This document shows, one piece after another, positions 38,371 to 51,429 of a DNA stretch of 64,000 bases. A model generated the notes under the pieces. That model ran no database searches. It had not been told where the DNA came from and worked only from the letters and a program-made list of their open reading frames with translations. This stretch comes from Aphrophora alni (taxonomy: Eukaryota > Arthropoda > Insecta > Hemiptera > Aphrophoridae), in assembly GCA_963513935.1 (NCBI GenBank), contig OY740773.1:96085291-96149290 (forward strand), in the 5' to 3' direction. Position numbers and translations under genes: made by a program. Each line of letters opens with the position of its first letter. Position 1 is the first letter of the stretch.

Positions 38371-38470
38371 GCTGTAATTAAAGTTCCTTTGAAAGGATTT
38401 TCCTGTCTCGTAACGATTGTGGAAGTAGGGTTAATGTAGCAGTTAAAGTACTGATGCTGGGGTAGCTACC
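38371..38470 (+). repeat. Conserved patch Y, copy 1 (block P)
   Basis: The core contains TGAAAGGATTTTCCTGTCTC then GTAACGATTGTGGAA and GGGTTAATG. Related copies: 39706-39800, 60822-60910 and 62617-62710. Confidence 0.8.
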
Positions 38471-39705
38471 ACCCCTATTTCTTTTCTATCCATTGCATTT
38501 TAAAAATAAATCGGATTTTTTATAATGCTACCAATACATTAAATATAATTACGTTACACAAAGAGTTGAGTTTTAGTCTTTGATTGCAGACAGGATTTTA
38601 AACTAACCTAATATTACCAATGAATAAGTTATATATTTATTGTTATTAAATTATGTAATAGATCCAAGTAGATAAATTTATATAATATGATTATTGTTTC
38701 CAATAATATAATAATATATTTTTTAATAAAATCCATTTTATAGACAGATACTAATCCAAGGCCGGAATGAGAGCCAACCGAACGCTGGCAGTGTCTAACA
38801 TTTAAAATCTAATAATTCATGCAACAATACACACAAATTATGAATTATATCTACACAATATTATACCTAGTAATTTAAGTCTCCGCCCATAATATAGCCT
38901 TATCAGTAAACGTAAAAAGGATTAGTATTAAACGTTCCCTTAAACCATTTATATTTCTTTGAGTGGCTGTATATCATTGCTTCAACAGAGAAACTGGGAC
39001 AAAGAAGGGGTTCCATTCTAGTGCACTGTGTAGTTGAGTAAATTGAAATTAAGTAATAAATCAGACTCAGATTGTGCGTCTTCAACAAGTACAATGTATA
39101 GTTGATTTGTACATTTTGTTATGCGTTTTGCGAACATTTGCATAACTGTAGTAAACACATTTTTAAATTGCATGCTCCTCAAATCAAACATCTGTTTGTT
39201 TGTAAAGATGAGAAAATACATAAATATCATTTATACAGAAACTTTTATACCGAGACATTTTTTGTTTGAATATTTTGCGACCAACTATTATTTTCAAAAA
39301 AGAGATTTAAAAAAAAACATACTTGAAGAAAATACAAATTTTAAATTCTGAATTATCTTCTTCCTTGTAAAATTCCTAACCTGAGCCATGGTGAATGACT
39401 CATAAAACAAAATAAACTTAAATTTTCTTTCAACTCAAGATTTTTTCATTCCAACTATTTACGATTTAGACAAAATATAAATGTCCAGTGTACGTGTGTA
39501 TACGAGCACAGGCAGACTTGTATAAATATGACTGCCCTAAACTTATTTATTTTATTTTTTTATTTGTTATAAATAAAATGTTCAAAACACCTAGAAAAAG
39601 ACAATTTACAAATATCTTTCAAACATTGCAAATTATGTCAGTACTTCATAACTGATAGATAATACTAACAGATTATTTCCTTCAAATGTATTTTGATTAT
39701 TATAT

Positions 39706-39800
39706 TGGCAATTACAGTTTCTCTAAAATGATTCTCCTGTCTCGTAACTATTGTAGAAACAGGTTTAATGAAGCAATCAAAGGTCTGATATCGTAGCCAT
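39706..39800 (+). repeat. Conserved patch Y, copy 2 (block P)
   Basis: It reads ATTACAGTTTCTC, TGATTCTCCTGTCTCGTAAC, then GGTTTAATGAAGCAATCAAA. It lies about 1.35 kb after copy 1. Its closest relative is copy 4 in block Q, with which it also shares the upstream flank (ATTATTTCCTT). Confidence 0.8.
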
Positions 39801-40740
39801 TGTATATATACCCTTTAAGTTTTAAAAATTAAACTGATTTTGTAAGGATGCTACACTACATTAAGTAGATTTTTCGCAGAAATATAAGATGCTGTAATTT
39901 CCACATAATGTTGACCAATTATGTGTCATTTACGTAATCACGAATATATGTCACATTTGAAATATCTTTCAATTACACTGTATGTATATAGCTTTTAGTG
40001 ACTCTAAGTCTACTAAAACTGGAACAATTGTTGACGACAAAATATACTGCGTTCAAACATAATAAATTCAGGATCTGCGTTGGTACAGTGTTCATTACAG
40101 TTGTCCAGTTTTATTAAAATTAAGTGCCATACCTTCTAGACAAGTTAATTAATATTTCCACTTAATCCAAACTGATTCATAGTCATCCATAAGACTTGTC
40201 TGTATTAAATACAGTGTAATTTAAATTAACAATTCATTAAATATAGTATTTGGATCACAAGTAGAGTAAACAATGACTTGCAGCATGTATTTATAACCGG
40301 AATATTATAATTGTTTATTATAATAGGAAATTACTTTATGACAATAAGAATAAATACATCAACGTTATAAACCTTGGTAAACGATAATTGGAATATTTCT
40401 ACTGCTTTACTCTAGTTTATATTTCCATAAAAACGTAAAGTCTTCCTTTTTTTTATAATAACTGAAGATTAATTTTATTATCCACTACCGAGTTTTATTT
40501 TAACCTAACTATACTTTTCTAACTTTAATTAAAATTGTTCATATATACATAATAGTTAATGTACAAATATTAAGTTCGAGTACGTACAGTTAGTTACGGA
40601 AATGATTAATAATAAAATGATGGAGTACGTACACATCAAATTAAAAATTTATTATTTTTAGAAATTCATTTTATAAATGTGTTTTTTCCAAAACTAAAAT
40701 AAAATACAAAATTGATTGAAATAAAATGTTTCTGGGATTG

Positions 40741-41646
40741 ATAACTTTTCCTATTGTGTTTCTAAGAGAAACGTGTTCTAATAGGAGATAAAATTGGCGT
40801 TATGCTACATTCTCGTGTTAGGCGTTAATTTAAAGAAATATAAATAGTTACCTAATTTCAGTACTATATATTTTTAATGTTTTTTTTTCAACGGCCAGTT
40901 TTGCCTAAGTAATAAACCTGAAAACAATAACACATTTCAATGGTTTCGTGGTATTCGTTCCATACATCTGATCAGCAGTAACTTTCACAGGATGTATACT
41001 TTTTAATTTTCAATACAGGTTGTTATATCTGTATTTATTCAAAACAAGGATACATATAGGTACAGTTATAAAAAATACAAAATGTGACGTCCGTGCTTAC
41101 GCAATGTGTAATTTTAAAGACGGAGTAAAGATATTTGTTCTTCTAAGGCCTGTTTAGATGTGTTGAATTTGAGTACAAGCAAATAAAAAAAAAATGTAAG
41201 TTAAGTCTTATTGGTGAACACAAAATAACAGAATTACAATTAAATAGGTATTCCTAGAAATTATTTTATTTTTGGTTAATTGATATCAACGTTTTTAAAC
41301 AACCACAGATCTGATTCAAATTTGAACATTTTTCTTATTGTTAGTAGATGTAATTTTATCTAAATGAGGAATAGCTAGTTGTTTTTAACAATGGAATATT
41401 CAGATTTCGAAGGATTGATCAAATATTGTGATCGAATGAGACTAAAGAAACATATTGACAGTGTATTTAAAAAAAAGTTCTGACAGTGACAATCACTTTT
41501 CGTTGCTAAAAGATGATTTTTACCTGACTTTTTTAATGTCGTGTTAAACCAAAATAAAAGACACATCTAACGTATAAAATTAGCTATGAAACTTTATGTA
41601 AAATTATGAAAAATTTTGTTCCATAATTAAAGATACTATTTTATCA
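40741..41646. other. Non-coding AT-rich stretch after block P
   Basis: No gene, repeat or mobile element is recognised. Confidence 0.5.
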
Positions 41647-41914
41647 TTTTATATATTGTTTTAACTTTCCTGAGCAACCTTGTGTCTATAATTGTTGATA
41701 GCTGTTTCGCTGGTTTGTTAGCCATCATCAGAACTTAAAATTTACTCAAAAATACTTCACAATAAACTAAAAAAAGTACTCTGATAAAATTGTAGTTTAT
41801 TACGAAGTGTTTTGGAGTTAATTTTAAGTTCTGATGATGCCTGACAAATAGGCGAAAGAGCTGTTAACAATTATTGACACAAGGTTGCTCTGGAAAGTTA
41901 AACAATATATAAAA
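41647..41914. mobile_element. Short foldback element (MITE-like), about 125-bp arms
   Basis: The left arm (TTTTATATATTGTTTTAACT..., 41647 to about 41772) is nearly the reverse complement of the right arm (about 41790 to 41914), with a loop of about 20 bases. The arms share AGCAACCTTGTGTC and CATCATCAGAACTTAAAAT. Each carries a CTGATGATG-stem-GAAA motif when read outward to inward. There is no coding capacity. The flanks are AT-rich, and a TA-type target is possible but not provable. Confidence 0.85.
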
Positions 41915-42631
41915 TAATATATTATAATACTAAAAATCGGTAATGCTTTTACTACAATAAATAACGATATAATTCAATATTATTATCATAATGTTTTGAA
42001 TTTACTAAACCGTGTGAACAAACTAAATGATGAAGGAATGTATAAAATCGCTCTATTATTAATTCGAAACATTTTTCACTAACTTAAATCTATTATTTAT
42101 GTAACAAAAATTATAAAAAAAGTATTCTATTGACTGTTACAGATCCTCATTTCAATGTCACGTTTCTTTTGGTTGTGATAATTATTCCTTTAAGACGATC
42201 TGTTTGAAATTGTTTATTGAATTTGGTTCGAAACTATTATAAAGAAATTTTGGGGCTCTCACAGGAAACGAGTGTGGCAATCACGATAGACACTCTGGAT
42301 CCACACCTTTCTTCACGTAGTCTAGTCAGATTCCTCTCTTTCGTCCTTCCCTATCCAGTCAAAGAGAGACGATCTCTTTCTCTTATCCAACTCTGGTGTT
42401 ATGCGTATATTGAAAGCTAAGGGTCCTTATTTTATGTTTTTTTGTTCCTTTTTTTTATTACGAAACAATGACCAACAGGTTGAACGCTTTTTTAGTAACA
42501 AGTTAAAAAATATTCTGCACTCCCCTACATAAGGGACCTTTTCTTTGTACGGTATCATTTAGTGTCAGTCGGAATTATTTATCACAAAACAAGACTAATA
42601 AAGAGCAGAGAGATTTATGACAACGATATGA
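41915..42631. other. Non-coding stretch with a GC-richer pocket
   Basis: 42250-42420 is less AT-rich and contains inverted GAGTGT/ACACTC (GAGTGTGGCAATCACGATAG...). The 67-codon frame here has no recognisable domain. Otherwise the stretch is featureless. Confidence 0.45.
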
Positions 42632-42721
42632 AAGGAAGTCTTTAGGGACTGGAAATGGTTTATATTCATTTATTCAGATGAATCTCGTTTTGTTCTTGTA
42701 AACGTTAATCAAAAGGGTTGA
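42632..42721 (+). pseudogene. Possible Tc1/mariner transposase scrap
   Basis: The frame reads KEVFRDWKWFIFIYSDESRF followed by VLVNVNQKG and a stop. The W-x-x-x-(I/V)FSDESRF pattern is the motif around the first catalytic aspartate in Tc1-type transposases; here the aspartate is at 42677-42679. No other motif is found on either side, so this rests on about 16 residues only. Confidence 0.35.
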
Positions 42722-42826
42722 AGACAATCATATTTTTGAAGTGAATACAGTACGGGAGTAACCTGCGATTTGCGTCAGCAAAATATAGGCAAGCTCTATC
42801 TTTATTTATTTCTTTTATAACGTTTT

Positions 42827-43120
42827 CAGACTTTATACATAGTGAAACTAGTAATCAATGTAGATTTATTGCACAAACTTTCTCACATACCTGTATATAT
42901 ATTAACTAAAAGTGTACGAAAAATATTGCACTACTTTCTCAGACTCCCATAAAGAGTCAAACTAGTAATCAATTTAGAAGTATTGCACAAACTTTCTCAC
43001 ATACCCATTTATACTAAAAGTAGAAATCCACGAAAATTTATCACTTACATTATCAGACTCCTACACATAGTCAAACCATTAAAATTTAATTTTGAAGGGA
43101 AATCTTCTATTGGCACGCTT
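42827..43120 (+). repeat. 113-bp tandem repeat, about 2.5 units
   Basis: Units begin CAGACT at 42827, 42940 and 43054 (periods 113 and 114) and share GTCAAACTAGTAATCAAT and ATTGCACAAACTTTCTCACA. The array is bracketed by a second direct repeat, TACGGGAGTAA(A)CCTG at 42751 and 43123. Units are diverged, so the array is old. Confidence 0.85.
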
Positions 43121-43299
43121 GGTACGGGAGTAAACCTGTGATTGAACAAAAAATCGTCACGCTCTATGAAAAACTAAAAAATACAATAATCTGCAGGTCA
43201 GTAGCTAATCTTTAAATCTCAATCTATTATAAAATCATTATTACATTTTACTTGACTAAACATAAATGTCTTTTCTTTTATTTCATTTTCTAATTTAGA

Positions 43300-43563
43300 A
43301 ACCTAGTAGTGAAGATGATTTCAAAATAGATCAATCAGTCGCAAAAGAAAACGTGTTGACAAAAGTTCAGATGATGGTGAGGTAGAATATGAAGTTCAAA
43401 AAACATAAATGAAATGTAAAAACCGAAGAAGGAATAAAAAATAATTAGATTATATTACGAAGTAAATGAAACAGAGAAAGAAAGAGAATTGCTATCTCAA
43501 TGGATAACGAAAATAAGATGAACAAAAGAAAGAAGTTTTTAAACTATATTATCATAAATATAG
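43300..43563 (+). other. Broken coding-like patch with an acceptor-like start
   Basis: A pyrimidine-rich tract ending TTTTCTAATTTAG (to about 43300) resembles a 3' splice site. It is followed by frames giving KPSSEDDFKIDQ and, one base out of phase, SRKRKRVDKSSDDGEVEYEV. Acidic and basic clusters of this kind are unusual for random AT-rich DNA. Stops and shifts are frequent after about 43405. The family is not recognised. Confidence 0.25.
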
Positions 43564-43788
43564 AGACAAGAAAAAAAGAAGAAGAAAATTAATATAATTC
43601 GTAATTCGCAAATTACTTGTCCATCAAGGTTAGATGTTTCATTTATTTCAAATGATCAAAGTGTCTTGCATAATTTACAAATTAACATTAAATCAGATAT
43701 TTTCCTTAATTCAAATTTAGAACAAATTACTGCTCATGAATCACAAGATTCTGAATCCCGTCCGTCAGAATTTACATATGTTTCATGA
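43564..43788 (+). other. 74-codon open frame without a start, coding-like
   Basis: This frame is open between TAG (43561-43563) and TGA (43786-43788) and has no methionine. It reads ITCPSRLDVSFISNDQSVLH, then a polar stretch ending ITAHESQDSESRPSEFTYVS. Together with 43300-43563 it may be the remains of one exon or of an unknown element's coding region. It is not recognised, and chance is possible. Confidence 0.25.
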
Positions 43789-45009
43789 CTTATAATTATG
43801 TTACAATATATAATTATTGTATTTTTACAAGGCGTTGATGACCCACAACAGTTTTTTTGCTTTAAAGAACAAGAAAAACAATTAAACTTATAAAATAATA
43901 TGATAACTCCAGAATTCATGTTGGGAGAACTTACGCTACTTGTCTATGTAAACAACTTTATAACACCATTATATTAAAACGGATGACCTATTTTTTTAAA
44001 TATATTACGCATTTTAAGCCAAGTATTTTCTTATTGGGTAAAAAATAATTTACAGTTCGATTAGAACTGGTCAAGGATACTCATTTACATATAGATAACA
44101 AACCTGAAATATGTAATATTAAGAACATTTATCATGTGTATAACATTCAATTTATTTAGATACTGATTCAAAACAATACTTAATAATAAACGTAATCTGA
44201 AGTAACTATTTTTATTGCAGCGTAAGTTGTATTTAGTACGACATAAATTGAAAATTACGAGTTCAAAAGAATTATAACCTTTCTTCAATTTTAATTAAAA
44301 TAATATTTCCTATCACTTTTACAGGAGAAAAAATTATGTCAAATTTCATACAATTCCAATAACATAAATATTTGAGTTGTAATTTCAACACTTTCTTACA
44401 AACGCCAATGAAACTTTTCTAATTAACAAGTTTCTTTTGACCTCCAAGATAAACTATCTTCAAGTTATCAAAGTTTGACACTTTGTTCTGGATATTCAGT
44501 TCTCTCTTAATTATTATTATAAAGTTCAAGATTTATAAATATGTATTTTCAACAAATTGTTTGCCAATAACATTATAGTTTTATTGAATAGTTAAATGTA
44601 CCCAATTGTAAAGAGATTAATTACATTTTGATTAATACAAAAACTATATACGAATAAAAAATAACTGTAGAAAGAGTTCCTAATGTACATATTTATTATT
44701 TATGGGAAGAACATGTGCAGATGATTTTTTATGTATACCGTAGAATGTAAATAAAAGTACTACATATCTTTAACCAAAATATAAATTTTAATGGTAAGTT
44801 TATTTATCTAATGCAGATATTCCCCAAAGATTTCCGTGTATTTCATAGGTTATTAGGATTTTAAAATCAATATTTACTCAAAACCTACTCACTCACCCAT
44901 CCTCTAAACTAAATAAAAAGAACTGACTCGAACAAATCGTCATCCAAAATTTCATATCTATAGTTGTCAATCAAGAAATGAAAATAAAGCATGTACACAT
45001 TCTTTGAAA
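43789..45009. other. Non-coding AT-rich stretch
   Basis: No gene or repeat is recognised. Short open frames are AT-driven and lack any domain pattern. Confidence 0.5.
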
Positions 45010-45575
45010 AGTCTGAATTTATGATTTTGTTTTCACTAATCAAATGGGCGAAGATTATGTGCAACAAATGGGGTGAAAATCATCATATATTCACGAAATT
45101 TAGAGATTTCCTTATACTAGAAATCTGTGGACAAATTTGTCAAAAAAGGATATTTCATTTTTTAAGCCACAGTTGACCATTTTCGAAAACATATTTAAAG
45201 CATTGTAATTTAATGACAAGATATCTTAGAGTAAACTTTTGTATTAAATTGACAGTTTATTGCCTACTTTCTAGTGAACATTTACCTTGATAAACAAATT
45301 CTTGTATAGGTTCATTAGAAAGTAGGTAAAACAACTGACAATTAAAGAAAAAAGAAGTTTACTCTACAACCCCTTGCCATTAAATTACAAAACATTATTA
45401 TTATTTTTTAAATGGTCAACCGTGGCCGTAAAATGAAATTTTGTTTTGCAATTTTGACCACCGATTTCTATTGTAAATTTATATAACTTTGTCCAATTTT
45501 CGTGAAGAGCTGATGATTCTTACCCCATTTGTTGCATTATTAGTAAAAAAAATCTTAAGAAATTTGAATATATTG
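45010..45575. mobile_element. Foldback element with about 270-bp arms
   Basis: The left arm (about 45010-45285) and right arm (about 45310-45575) are inverted copies. Shared landmarks are GTGCAACAAATGGGGT with ACCCCATTTGTTGCAT, CCACAGTTGACCATTT with AAATGGTCAACCGTGG, and CCTACTTTCTAGTGAAC with GTTCATTAGAAAGTAGG. The loop is only about 20-25 bases. The left arm carries an extra segment of about 20 bases near 45045. There is no transposase. Two frames of about 60 codons, one per arm, are accidents of AT-rich DNA. Confidence 0.82.
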
Positions 45576-46118
45576 AAGTTAGGATTTTTGTTTTGTTTTT
45601 TCTTCTTGTTACTAAGAAAAAAAAAATCAACTTTCCAGTTACATCACATATATTCTAATTTACCTCTACAATTGTTATAATTGTGAAAACATAATAAAAA
45701 TTTATGAAGGTTTATTTGAACAATAAATTTATTTCTGAACAAAATTAAAATGTGAATAACAACAGTTGAAAGCTATTATATTAATAGGAAGATGATTTAT
45801 ATTAATTTTAAATTATATATTGAACCTGTTTTAAAATCCTATTTTGTTTTTAGGATTAGAATTGAGAATAAAAGGGAAAAAAACATAGCATTTCCCCTAC
45901 ATATTCTTCCGTTTTAATTGAATTGTTTTAAATTACGATATGGTATACTAAACTAATATTCTAAAACAGTATAGATTTTTAGAGATTTTACGAAACTACT
46001 TTAAATGAAAATACTACGGAAGCCTAAAACTTTTTAAAGTAGTTATTAATACATATTAAAATACCTTACCATATTAAAAGAAAATTTAACTAAGAATCTA
46101 ATACCTTTTTATATACTG

Positions 46119-46144
46119 TTTTTTTTTTTTTTTTTTTTTTTTTT
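46119..46144. repeat. Poly-T tract
   Basis: 26 consecutive T. No retroelement could be recognised beside it. Confidence 0.95.
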
Positions 46145-46505
46145 CATTGTCCTAAATGTTTACAACAAATTATGTTCATTTTCGTTTAATCAAAGGTTAA
46201 TGCGAAGACAAGAAACCTGTTTCACAACACATCAGATCATAATTAATTGAAATTTCGATCAATGGTTTATATTAAAAGACATTTAAAATCGACAAGAAAG
46301 TAAAATTTTTTTTTTTTTTAAATAAATAAAAAAACAGTAAACAATAATAAACGTATAATTTTAAATAGATTCTTGACTTTAAAGTATAGATCCATTTATA
46401 CATTCACGACTAAATACAAAGTTTATATATATTTATTCGTATAAATTTCCTTAGACACATACGTACTTCCTCAAGGAAACAAGGTGGAACATTAATGCGG
46501 ACTGA

Positions 46506-46649
46506 CGTTGTAAGATAAATCGAAAGTCGAACAGTAATTTCCTGAGATATGTTCTACAAAGAATAAGGGAGGATGAGTGCATGGAGGTTGCAAGAGAAGA
46601 GGAGATATTCTCTAAAGACTACTTGCGCCCCGAAGTAAATCAAACATAA
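46506..46649 (+). other. Small coding-like frame with downstream polyadenylation signal
   Basis: A 47-codon frame without stop (TGA at 46503 upstream, TAA at 46647-46649) reads NSNFLRYVLQRIREDECMEV, then AREEEIFSKDYLRPEVNQT. The charged, helix-like composition contrasts with the surrounding DNA. An AATAAA lies about 10 bases after the stop. It could be a last exon, a processed pseudogene tail or chance. No family is recognised, and no start codon begins the frame. Confidence 0.25.
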
Positions 46650-48082
<1,433 letters not shown>

Positions 48083-48083
<1 letters not shown>

Positions 48084-48295
48084 CACTCAACACTCTGTCA
48101 CTTAACAACCGGGTAACATTGCATTGGGTACCGGAGCATAAAGGAGTTGAGAGAAATGAGAAGTTACATTGGGTGGGTATACGGGGCCCCGAGTTAATGT
48201 TCATAGGATCTGAACCACCAGTAGAGATACCTTGTGTCTGGACCAAACAGCCAAGAATAGGTGGATTCAGAGCATACACCTACAAGATGGGATAG
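48083..48295 (+). pseudogene. RNase H domain fragment of a non-LTR retrotransposon
   Basis: Directly after the GA repeat, a frame open to TAG at 48293-48295 (71 codons) reads LNNRVTLHWVPEHKGVERNE, then LMFIGSEPPVEIPCVW. NNRVTLxWVPxHxGxxGNE is the C-terminal signature of RNase H domains in jockey/R1-like insect retrotransposons, where (H/R)xGxxGNExAD closes the active site. Here the glycine before NE has become arginine and the segment after NE that should carry the catalytic Asp is altered, so the domain is dead. Upstream coding sequence is missing, with the GA array at the break. Confidence 0.82.
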
Positions 48296-51200
48296 CCTTT
48301 GAGGGCACTCCCATTTATTCCCATATAGCCTATACAGTGTAAATATTGGTATATTTTTTATCATTTAATTATCAAAGGACGTCGTAGGTAAGTAACGAGA
48401 GGTCCTAACTTCCAATGAAAATTGAATTTAAAATCTGAAGTTGAATGGAAACCAGCAATTATGTTAAATATAGCAAAACAGTTACATCACTCCCTATTGA
48501 TTACAACATCCACGGTGTTAATTTAATAATATAAATTAATGATGAATATATCACATTTTTATTTATAAGGCTAGAAATTGTGTTTGTTTGCATGTTACGT
48601 GTACATACGTTTACTTGGTGAGACAGAAAAAAGAAATATGTATTTATAGTCTTTGGTTGATAAAATAAATATAATTTAGCACACAGTGTGAGTTTACAAA
48701 GTTTGTATTCTATTCAAAGTGGATATGCATGGCTGCGATAGCGCCTTTTGTTGTATGGCATATATCTTAGTGCTACAACAGGGTAAAGTAACAATGAAAT
48801 GTATATAAAACTTTGTAGACCTATTTTTCAATGTAATGTTAACACACAATAACACTCCTAGTTCTTTAGTGGTGTTTCAAGTAAAGACTTCATTTTAATG
48901 AAAACGTCTGTGTGAGGGATTTCATAACTGGCTTTTGTAATTAAGCTCTTTAATATTTAATTAGCTCCTTTTATTTAAAAATACTCATAGAAATTTAATT
49001 ACATTTCCAAAAGATAGAATAAGGTTTTATTTAAAGCGATTTCTCGATAAAAAATACTTGATATAATTGATCAAGCTGTATAATGAGATCAATTTAAAAT
49101 GAAATTATGGAAAAGATATTATGAAAAAATTAAACTGTTCGTTACTTCAAAAGTACTTATAGAAATGTAAGATAATAATATCAACACAATTTTTTTTTTA
49201 CAAAATTTATATGGTATTTGTATTTGTTTTTATCAAAATCTAAGTTTCAGTAAAAAGAGCCAATAATTCTTCACAAAAAATACTCTATTATAACAACGTA
49301 ATACATTGTAGTTCATTGTTATTAAACTAATTTTATCATTCTTAATTCAATTCCATTGATTTAATCAATTAGTCTGCGTATTAAAAAAAAATAGGTTTCA
49401 TTTTACTAGCTTGTAAAATAATTATTTTACCTGCATATAGATTCCTTAAAATACTTTAACGTCTATTATTTCACTTGTTTTACTGGGTGTCATTTTTCTT
49501 TTATTCTAATGTACAGTATTAAGTGAAGTTTGTATTATTTTGATTTATAGAATATCAGTTAAATAAAATATAAAAATAACTATTAATAGAGTATTACCTT
49601 AGTATAATCTATATCCTAAACTTAAAACAAACCGTGTTTTTTTAAGTTTTAGGCTGATGGGAAATGGAATTAATACATTTTTTTTTATACTTGATTCTGA
49701 AATGTGACATTTTATGGAACTTGTATAGTGTGTTTTTAACCTAATGACACTTTTATGTGGGTTTTTTTTTTTTTACTTTTCTTTTATTATTCAGAATTAA
49801 AATATTTTTAGAAATACGTAGCCTACTCACTTACATTATGTATAACAGGTATTAAATAACTAGTTATAATGTATATAGACGTGAATACATATTCACATTT
49901 GCTGGATATCTCGTAAACCTCCAATGTTAACAGGACATAAAGTTTCTTGTTAAATTTCAGAAACTATATTTTATATCGAAAATCAGATACTTCTCTTTGA
50001 TCGTTCCTATCATGTCTTTCTTGACCAACTCTTGTTGTTTTCCGACACAGACGTTACTGAATTTTTATAGCAATTTTTATTGATAAATTACTATTTTACG
50101 TTGTTATGAGTAACAGGTCCAAGGGGCTTAAAGTGAAATTTAAAATAACATAAATAAGTCCACAGATGAGAGAGTTTTTTTTTAACTTAACCATATGGTA
50201 TATGGTATAATTATTTGACCGTTATTCTTTTATTACAGATATGGAAAAATAGAATTTCTACCAAAATATCGATTCAATACATTGTTGTATTAAATGAAAT
50301 TTTTAAAAGCAATGGAATTAAAAGTTAAACAATATGGTGGAGTGGATTGAATGTTAATTACAAAATTTAATCTGAGAATTATTTTGTAAAACAGATAAAA
50401 GTAGAGGGATAGTCCGACACAAGCTTTCTTTTGATTTGTTTAGTATTTTTTTAACTCTACAGATTATAACAAGAAAAATGTAACCAAACAACGTATATTT
50501 ACTATAAATTGTACCTTGTTTGGTATCATATTTCACATTCCACGTAATCCAATAATATAACAATCCACAAGCTTTTCAGGTTTATAAAAACTCAAACTTG
50601 TAATGTAATCGCATTATAATTTATTATTCAAATATACTCAAATAATATATACACTCAAATTATATTTACAATTATAATTTACAAATAATATTCACATAAT
50701 TTATAATAATACATTACTAAAACCAGACTACATTATATAGATAAAATAAATGTTTCAGACTACAGAGGAGGTTATAAGGACGTGTTACGCTATTTTGAAA
50801 GACAAAATGAACAGTATAAATTAAAATTAGTAAACAAAAAATAAGGTTAAAGTATATCAACAATCTCCGATATTAGCCAGTACTTTGTTAACTATCATTG
50901 TATTGTGATCTAATGTCTACTAGAGTAAATAAATATTCATACTAAGTTTAGTATCATTTTTCATGAAACTTTATGTAGAATCTGTATACATAATTAATTG
51001 AAAATAAATTTAAGTATAACAAAATTAGTGCTCGATAGACTGAAGTACACTAGGTGACTCATAGGGTTGGAAGGAAGGACGGTCCAAATCCCTTGCGCGC
51101 AGAGTGTGAGGGTGCGTGCGTGCGAGAGGACTTGACCTGGCCTCCATCGGTGCTCCCGCTTTGCTATTACTATAAGTGCATTTTACACTAGCAAAGACAA

Positions 51201-51429
51201 GATGGCCGAAGCGGTAATTTGGTGCTGTTCCCATCAGAGCTGAGACCAAATCCCCGATACGTTTACTATACACACTCACACATACAAAGACAAACTCTGC
51301 GTTCACAAATTTTGAGGGCACGTCTTGAGTTAGATCTTCAGACGTACGTTAGATGTCAATCTAAAATTTTAGATGTGACGTGTAACATAATTCATAGAAA
51401 TAAAAACATTGTCTCTCTCACCAACACTC
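48296..51429. other. Non-coding stretch, GC-richer at its end
   Basis: 48296-51010 is AT-rich with no recognised gene or repeat. 51025-51330 is markedly GC-richer (GTGCGTGCGTGCGAGAGGAC near 51112) and gives open frames of about 90-100 codons on both strands without a recognisable domain. It may belong to the 3' part of the adjoining Penelope-like element or be an unrelated insertion. Confidence 0.45.

Larger units (their letters stand above)
34900..40740 (+). repeat. Ancient duplicated block P
   Basis: It is collinear with block Q. X: 35200-35400 (GACAAGTCCCATCTG). X': 36410-36650 (CCCAATTAAGTTTACAGCTC). An inner stretch at 37290-37560 aligns with 57240-57540. Y: 38371-38470 and 39706-39800. 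W: 38970-39075 (GTGCACTGTGTAGTTGAGTA). V: 40070-40740 (TTCGAGTACGTACAGTTAG). Compared with Q it lacks about 3 kb between 37600 and 38190, which in Q includes patch Z. It is AT-rich and contains no recognised gene; the longest frame is annotated separately. Confidence 0.82.
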
